Part shown: positions 57,523 to 64,000 of the stretch, one piece after another
How positions within the stretch are numbered: position 1 is the stretch's first letter
Layout: the number at the start of each line of letters is the position of its first letter
From: Gelatoporia subvermispora B
Taxonomy: Eukaryota > Basidiomycota > Agaricomycetes > Polyporales > Gelatoporiaceae
Assembly (NCBI GenBank): GCA_000320605.2
Contig: KB445807.1
Span: 373,825-437,824 of the forward strand
Direction: 5' to 3'
Length of the DNA: 64,000 bases
Notes under the pieces: generated by a model
Databases searched by the model: none
What the model was told of the DNA's origin: nothing
Seen by the model: only the letters and a program-made list of their open reading frames with translations
Position numbers and translations under genes: made by a program

Positions 57523-59963
57523 ATGCTGACCCGCCTCATTTTAGTGCTGGCGTATGGGTTTTACCTGGCTTTCGCTGGCCCATCTATATCTCCTCGTGTT
57601 GCTCACGAAGTTCGCCGCTATGCTCCCGCTCCATGGACACCTGTACGGCGCGCAGAACGCGATACGCTTCTACCTTTGCGCATCGGCTTGAAACAGAGCA
57701 ACTTGGGCAGCCTCGAGGAATATCTGTTCAATGTGTCACATCCCGAGTCACCCAACTACGGCAAACACTGGACCCCAGCTCAAGTTACAGAGACCTTCCG
57801 ACCTTCGGTCGAAGCGGTAGACGCAGTGCGCGAGTGGCTGCTTACTTCGGGGCTTGATCCTGACAGGATAGAGCTTGGTCCTACTGGCGGCTGGATCCAC
57901 GCAACGGTGACAACAGGCGAGGCCGAGGATCTACTTGGCACGGAGTACTATGTCTACCGGTCAGGCAAGGACACCGAGGAACATCTTGCCTGCGAGGGCG
58001 CATATCATCTTCCTGAGCATGTTTCGAAGCATGTCGACATCGTGACGCCTACTTTGCACTTCGACCTGAAGATGAAGAGGAGTGGCCTTCCTGGAAGTGT
58101 TCCGAGGATCTCACAGCCCGGTGCAGGAGCTGTGTCACCGAAGTTGGTCGGCCCCATCAACGTTCGTGCCGCAATGTTCACAGTAGCCCACTGGCATCTG
58201 ACACCTTGCATTATTCACAGGACGTTAGCATCTTGACGGAATTGGAAGACTGCAATAATCAGATCACACTACCCTGCCTTCGAGCACTGTATGGTTTCGA
58301 GTACTCGCCTGTCGCCACCGATAAGAACAGCCTTGGAATCGGTCAGTCTCGGTTTCCGTTGCCATCGCCTTCCGAACTGATCGGAGCTACTAGTGGAGTA
58401 CACGCCGAACGTATACATTCCCAGAGATCCCGATCAATTCTTTAGCAACTATTCCAAGAGTCAAGTCGGTGAGCGACCTACACTAGTCAGCATCGACGGC
58501 GGTAAGTCTGTTATGTCTGGCGTGCAGTCGACTATACTGATGGGATACTTGTGCAATATATGCGATGGTCAATTTGCCTAGGTACTATCAATGTCAACGA
58601 AACCGACATCAACTTCTTTGCAGAGTCCAATCTTGACTTGCAATACGCCATGGGCCTCGTGGGTAAAGAACAGAAAGTGACATTGTACCAAGTAGGAGAT
58701 GTCATTGGGAGTCAGTATCGTTCCTCAGTCTCAATGCCTCAAATGGGGCTGACATCGGGTTACAGATGGCTCGTTCAACAACTTTCTGGATGCGTTGGAC
58801 GGATCTTATTGTACTTTCGAAGGGGGTAACGATCCTACCTTCGACGGTATCTACCCGGACCCTGCTCCAGGTGGCTTCACAGGTGCGTACTTATCCTTCT
58901 ACGTCTGGGTGTCACAGCTCATCGCACTCTGGCACAGGACCCAACCAATGCGGCGGTGCACCGCTGTCCTATGTCATCTCTACCTCATACGGGTACAACG
59001 AAGCCGACCTCACGCCTGCGTACATGCAACGGCAGTGCGCGGAGTATGCTAAGGTCCGTTCTGATCGCCGATCCCCGCGCATTCGTGCGAGTCCTGATGG
59101 CAGGCGTATAGCTTGGCCTCATGGGTGTTACGGTCCTGTACTCCTCCGGCGATAACGGTGTCGCGGGGAACGAAGGCATGTGTCTGACCGAGGATGGCGA
59201 GGAAGCGCAGGGCGCGCCGCGCTTCATGCCGGGGTTCCCCGGGACGTGCCCGTATATCACAAGTGTCGGTGCGACGCAGGTGAATCCTGGCGCTAAGGTA
59301 GATGATAGCTTCACGTTCGACATGCGTGCGTGAGTAGCTGATTGTCGCATAGGTGACCGATCCGGAGAGCGCGTGCGAGCAGGTCATCTTCTCGGGAGGT
59401 GGCTTCTCCAACGTGTTCTCCATTCCGGAGTTTCAGCAAAAGGCCGTGCAGACCTACCTCGAGAAGTATCCGCCGCCGTATGCCGCTGACATATACAACT
59501 CGACGGGTCACTCGCGCGCGTTCCCTGACATCTCTGCCAATGGGTGGGTTCTCATTTCCAAGTCAACTGTCACCTTCCGAGTACTGACTGGATCTGTAGG
59601 GCAAATTACCTCGTAGTCATCCAGGGTAAAGTCTTCCGTGTATACGGTACCTCAGCATCTTCCCCAGTTTCGGCTGCTATCCTATCTGCTGTGAACGACG
59701 CACGACTAGCTGTGGGCAAGGGTCCCATCGGATTCATCAACCCAACAGTATGTTTCCGGCCTTCGTCTCCAATCCGCACCTACTTACTTCTGGCACAGAT
59801 ATATTCCACCTTTTTCGTTGAAGCGTTCAACGACATCACGAATGGGACAAATCCAGGGTGCGGGACGAATGGCTTCTCTGCGCAACCCGGATGGGACCCT
59901 GTTACGGGACTTGGCACACCCAATTTCCCCAAGCTACTTGCACGTTGGCTCGCGCTACCCTGA
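57523..59963 (+). CDS. Sedolisin-family acid serine protease (tripeptidyl peptidase, S53)
   Basis: Secreted sedolisins remove tripeptides from protein N-termini at acid pH. The ATG at 57523 gives the signal peptide MLTRLILVLAYGFYLAFA; an upstream in-frame extension lacks an ATG. The pro-domain shows IGLKQSNLGSLEEYLFNVSH and PNYGKHWTPAQVTETFRP. In the mature enzyme, ALYGFEYSPVATDKNSLGI is the usual start. FFAESNLDLQYAMG carries the catalytic Glu and Asp, VTVLYSSGDNGVAG the oxyanion Asp, and YGTSASSPVSAAILSAVND the catalytic Ser. DITNGTNPGCG with GWDPVTGLGTPNF forms the calcium site, and the protein ends LLARWLALP-stop. Many introns of 50-60 nt interrupt it. All catalytic residues are present, so it should be active. 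It fits a saprotroph's secreted protease set. Confidence 0.9.
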
Positions 59964-60589
59964 GATAACCGGAGCACTACTATGTCAACCCTACGTCCTG
60001 TGTCGCAGTGCAATGAAACTTCGCTCTGCATGATTGTTCCGTTCGAGCGATGATCCTGCGTGCCATTTCTTTCCGACTTCGTCTCCGCGTGGGAAAGCGG
60101 GATGGAGCCGAGGTGTCGACGGAAATGAAGCTTCCATTCAGCCACAAAAATACCCGGCGGAGGGGAAGACACAAAATGTACCTGTCGAGGACAGCCAATC
60201 GCACTACAATCGGGGATCTGTCGCGACAATCGATTGGGAAGCAACCGAACTACGTTACTTTTGCAGTTGCAGACATGTAGAGAACCTGGCGATACAAAGG
60301 GCGCGCACATACGCTAAACGCTAAACAAGAGCCAGGGGAGGGTATCTATGCGTGACAATGCGAGAGCGAGCGAGACATAGCGTACGGACATAATGAACGG
60401 CATAAGTAACCTAACCTAACCTACCTAGGGGCTCGCCACACCACCATGTTCCTCCTTTGCGTAATTATACGTAAGCTGTCCGGCAAGCCGGGCCAGAGCC
60501 AATCCGTGAACATATTGAGTACTAGAATGCAAGAATGAAAAAGAGAGGGCGCCGTGCGCCGTTATTTGGGTCCATGTCCGTTGGGTATT
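59964..60589. other. Intergenic region between convergent protease and bZIP genes
   Basis: Holds both 3' UTRs. A short CTAACC triplet repeat near 60409-60424 is the only noticeable motif. Confidence 0.45.
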
Positions 60590-62297
60590 TCAGCACAATT
60601 CGACTTCCCATTCGCCGCCTTCCTTGCCTTGGCCTGGGAGGCTCTTCAACGCGATGCGTACCCGCCGCCGCCCGCTTCCCGGTGAAGCCGCGCGTGATGC
60701 GCTAAAGTCAAAATCGAAACTAGCTTGCGGGAAGGTAGCCGTCGTCGGCGAGCCGAGTGCAGAGGGCAGGGACATGCTGTAATCCATACCGGTGCCGAGG
60801 AAGGGGCCGAGAGGATCCGCGTCCGGCGCGAACATCGAGTCGGAGGGCAGGGACACCGAAGTGAAATCGCCGCCGAACATCGTCTGGTCCTCGAGATCCG
60901 CCTGCGATGAGGGCGCGGGCGAGCCCATGCTGGAGCCCGCAGCGGATGCCGCGGGCGGGTGGATGCGAACGCGGATCTTGCCGTCCTCCGAAGGAAGGGC
61001 GTCGAATGAGACATCGAGACCGCCTTGGCCGAGGCCCAGCGCCTCCGCGTCGACGTCCACAAACTCGAGCTTGCGCGCAAGCGAGCCGGTCTTGCCCTCA
61101 GGGACATCGAGTTCCATAGCCGCACCGGAAAGGGACGACCAGTCGAATTCACTCGGCAGGAAGGTGTTCATGTCGAACGACGAAGGCGGGAGCGACGAGC
61201 TCGAGAACGGCAGCGAGAACGTCGTGGGCAGCGACGACTGCGTCGGCATCGAGAGCAGCGTCGGCAGCGCGCACAGTAGGACCTACGGGCGAGCGAACGT
61301 GCGATTTGAAATTAGTTACACGCGCGGCGAGGTGATGCCCGGAAAGATTTCACGCACCATCAGCCCGATGCTGGCGCCGGACTTCTCACTCCTGTGTGGT
61401 GCGGGAAGGGGCTCGCGTGTCGGTGCAGGCAGCTGCGGTTCCATGGCCTCGAGTTTGACCGGCCGACCGGCCGCGTTGCGCAAGAGCTCCGCAGCCAGCT
61501 CGCGCTCGCGTTTCTGCATCGCGGCGAGCTGCGTGCGGAGCTGCTCGACCTCGGACAGGAGCTCCTCGTGGTCGTAGTCATGGTCTTCGTGGTCGTCCAC
61601 CCGCGGCGCGCCCTGTGCGAGCGCAAGCAGCCGTGCGTTCTCCTGCTCGAGCTCTGCGACGCGGCTAAGAATGGCAGGCGCGTGAGTTCAGCTGCACCCG
61701 GGGCGCGGACGGCAACGAACAGACGTACACCTCCATGTTCTCGAACTCTTCGCGCTTGCGCTGCCTGCTCAGGAATGCTGCTGCGCGGTTCTTCACCAGC
61801 CGCGCCTCACGCTTGCTGAGCCCCGAGACGTCCGGGGGCACGAAGTCCTTCGTGCTGATGCGCTCGCCGGAGCGCGCCTTCTTCGTTGTCACTGGGGTGA
61901 TGCTCGCCGCGCGCTTCGATGGTATCATCGACGGCGGCGGGATGGACACGGACAGTCGCGGTGGTGCGGGAGGAGAAGGTGGCGTCTGCGGCGGAGCGTA
62001 TGCGGGAAAGTCGAAGACTTGGTGCGTCGGGATGCAGAGCTGCTGCTCGGTCTCCGACTCTGGGCTCATCCGACTCTTGAGCACACGAGCTGTGGGCAGT
62101 GGCGATCCCGTGCTGTCGACCGAATGTGGCGGTGATGGTGGAAGGGTGTATAGTGGATAGTTGAGGGCAAAGGTATCGACGGTCGGCGAGTACAGGAGCT
62201 GTGCGTCCCAAGGAGTCGAGTCGGACAGTGGGGACGAGAGCGGGGCGTCGCTGGAGATGATGTGCGACATGGCGAGGGGCTGAATGTGTCTTGACAT
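60590..62297 (-). CDS. bZIP transcription factor with a hydrophobic segment after the zipper
   Basis: Three exons (61729-62297, 61358-61664, 60590-61282) join in phase. The start MSRHIQPLAMSHIISSDAPL is the first ATG after the stop-free leader and precedes a Ser/Pro-rich region. The basic region is GLSKREARLVKNRAAAFLSR then QRKREEFENME, with the invariant NxxAAxxSR pattern. The zipper continues through VRVAELEQENARLL and EELLSEVEQLRTQLAAMQKR. Exons 2 and 3 meet in GASIGLMVLLCALPTLLSMP, an uncharged stretch of about 17 residues able to span a membrane. A 200-residue Ser/Pro/Asp-rich C-terminus follows, ending WEVELC-stop. A bZIP followed by a membrane-type segment recalls ATF6/CREB3-like factors that are released by proteolysis, but this is inference. 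Confidence 0.85.
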
Positions 62298-64000
62298 CGT
62301 TGTCGGCGGTGTGGAGGTGCTAAGACAACCTGGGGCGGAACGACCGGGATGGTGCAACGAGGGGCAAAATTTATACGAGAAAGGGTGCCTGCCGGACTTA
62401 TATCGCTTGCTCCAGACGTCCAAATCAAGCTGATGTTCCCCCGCATCCCTCATCAAAATATCACATCCCAAATTGCTCTGAAAATATCTCTCACATGCAC
62501 AGCCGAACCCACCAACCACGAGAGTCTTGAGCCGGTTCGATGGAATCGCGATGTGACCGTGGCCACAGCGCGATGAGATATTCGCACTTGCGAGACTCGC
62601 ATTTCCCCAATTGCATCCTAAAGGTTCCATCCCCTCCCAGACCTTCCAGGGGGCCATATGTCCAAGTCAAACGACCCGCCGAATCGCCCCAGGTCCAATC
62701 GGCCGCATTGTTTTTTATGGCCTCGCCGTACTCCCTCCGAGCGTCCCTGCAGAACGCCGCAGACCCAAACAGAAGTTTGCAGAGCGCTCATCACTTCCAA
62801 CTGCCTGATTGTTGATTCCAGTCTGATTTCCGCCATACACCGTCCAAGTCTGCGACGAATCCCAGGCCGAACGAGCGAGCAAGCGGTGTGCACGCCCGCC
62901 ATCCACCACTGCGCGCCGTCGAGACTGTCAGTGGACGAATTGTTCGATCAATCTCGCCTCGCCGCGGCAAGCTACCTCGGGGCGGAACGGCTCTTTCCAC
63001 CCTGGGTGACTTTCTGGCGAATCCTTTCGGATCTCCGAATCAGTCGTCACACCGGACGAAAGCACGTATCTTTGAGTCTTGCCGGTTGATCAGATGTTTC
63101 GACTAAACTGAAGCGGAGTCCGGCGGAGTATTCACAGAAGATTATCGATCTGGTAATCATCAGCTTATGTCTGTGCGTATATGTTTTGTCTCATGATACT
63201 ACTACGTGACTCGGCATCGCGAACTGTGGATGTCTTTGGATCCATTCTTCGAATCTCTTCCCAGTACATCGTACTGAGGTCATCAACAGACTTGGCATGT
63301 GCATGTGTAACGTCGCGGACTGGAGATAACTGCACCACAAGGATAGCGTGAGAATATCACGTGTTCAATGTTCAGTGCTAAAAGTGCAAGCGATTCAGTA
63401 CTTGTGAGCAACCGACTTCTTCCTCAGTTGTCCTGAACATCCTCGGTGCTTACTGCGCCAACTGGCATGGCTCTGAAGCTCACGATTGACCTCAGTGTGC
63501 CAACGCTTGAGGGGACCACAACCATGCATAATCTAGCAGGCGCTGAATTTGACGCTCGTCTCAGCAGAATCCATACTCCGCTTATTTGCGACTGCGCACT
63601 TTGGGAGCTTTTGGTACAGTTTTCGGTCCAAATGGCGTCTCTATCGGCAACCGCGCGCACTTTGCCTCTCGGGTTCCGATCTAGGGGACAAACCACTGTG
63701 GAGCGTGCCTAGGCTCTTTCTACTCGCTGCTTTCGTCCTTGGAAAAACGATTGTGCAGACATCAACTATGACCCCCTGACATGTACACATCCTCGAGAAG
63801 ATAGTCGTTGCAACTTTTGCGAAACTATGTCCAAGTTGGTTGCAGTCAGAACAAGCTCCTGCAATCCCTCGGCGGAGCGGCAGCGATCTCGTCGAATCTA
63901 CTTTCTACCCCGGAATCAGAGTCAGATCCAAGAAGCTCATCCCCGCAATTCGTGCTGCAGCCCGAGGACCGTCCGAGGCCCGACAATGCGTCGCAAATCT
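62298..64000. other. Right-hand flank without a supported gene
   Basis: Starts with the bZIP promoter and leader. ORFs at 62658-63089 and 63446-63712 show no domain, no signal peptide and no introns of the local type. A gene may begin beyond the window end. Confidence 0.4.

Noticed and set aside
60409..60424. CTAACC repeats resembling telomere sequence
   Set aside because: Only about three units, not the TTAGGG/CCCTAA repeat expected for basidiomycete telomeres.
62658..63089. 143-codon ORF upstream of the bZIP gene
   Set aside because: It lies in the bZIP promoter region, overlaps several ORFs on both strands and shows no domain.

Overview
The window is nuclear DNA of a filamentous basidiomycete, most likely a wood-decay agaricomycete. 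Genes are split by many 44-80 nt GT..AG introns with CTRAY-type branch sites. They include families typical of Agaricomycetes (DUF6533 seven-helix proteins, F-box-like proteins, flavocytochrome b2 paralogs) beside conserved eukaryotic housekeeping genes. No bacterial, viral or tRNA/rRNA features were seen.

Left part (0.2-7.5 kb): dense housekeeping genes: Hub1/UBL5, a small membrane protein, dynactin p25, a TMEM70-like mitochondrial protein, TIM22 and the PP2A leucine carboxyl methyltransferase. Metabolic part (9-29 kb): three paralogous flavocytochrome b2-type FMN dehydrogenases surround an isocitrate lyase/PEP mutase superfamily gene of the oxaloacetate acetylhydrolase type, with eIF4G lying between two of the dehydrogenases. 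Both enzyme types are known oxalate-forming routes in brown-rot fungi, so this may be an oxalate cluster (inference).

Accessory part (29.5-57 kb): long stretches with few large ORFs, decayed gene copies, a duplicated [membrane protein + F-box] module, a MITE-like element, a DUF6533 gene, and five small multi-exon genes for secreted peptide precursors found by assembling short exons by hand. The best is a nine-exon, 238-residue precursor at 32.1-33.3 kb (minus strand). It has five copies of QC(M/L)xDGSCM, each followed by RR/KR or, in the last copy, by the stop codon. That is the layout of a KEX2-processed repeat peptide. Three others (45.4, 49.1 and 55.6 kb) encode 52-73 residue precursors whose C-terminus carries two cysteines 5-7 residues apart. 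A fifth (36.7 kb) has 16-residue repeats that continue past two in-frame stops. All five share a phase-1 intron inside the signal peptide, after codon 16-18, which suggests one gene superfamily.

Right part (57.5-62.3 kb): a secreted sedolisin (tripeptidyl peptidase) and a bZIP transcription factor with a hydrophobic segment after its zipper. The last 1.7 kb has no supported gene.
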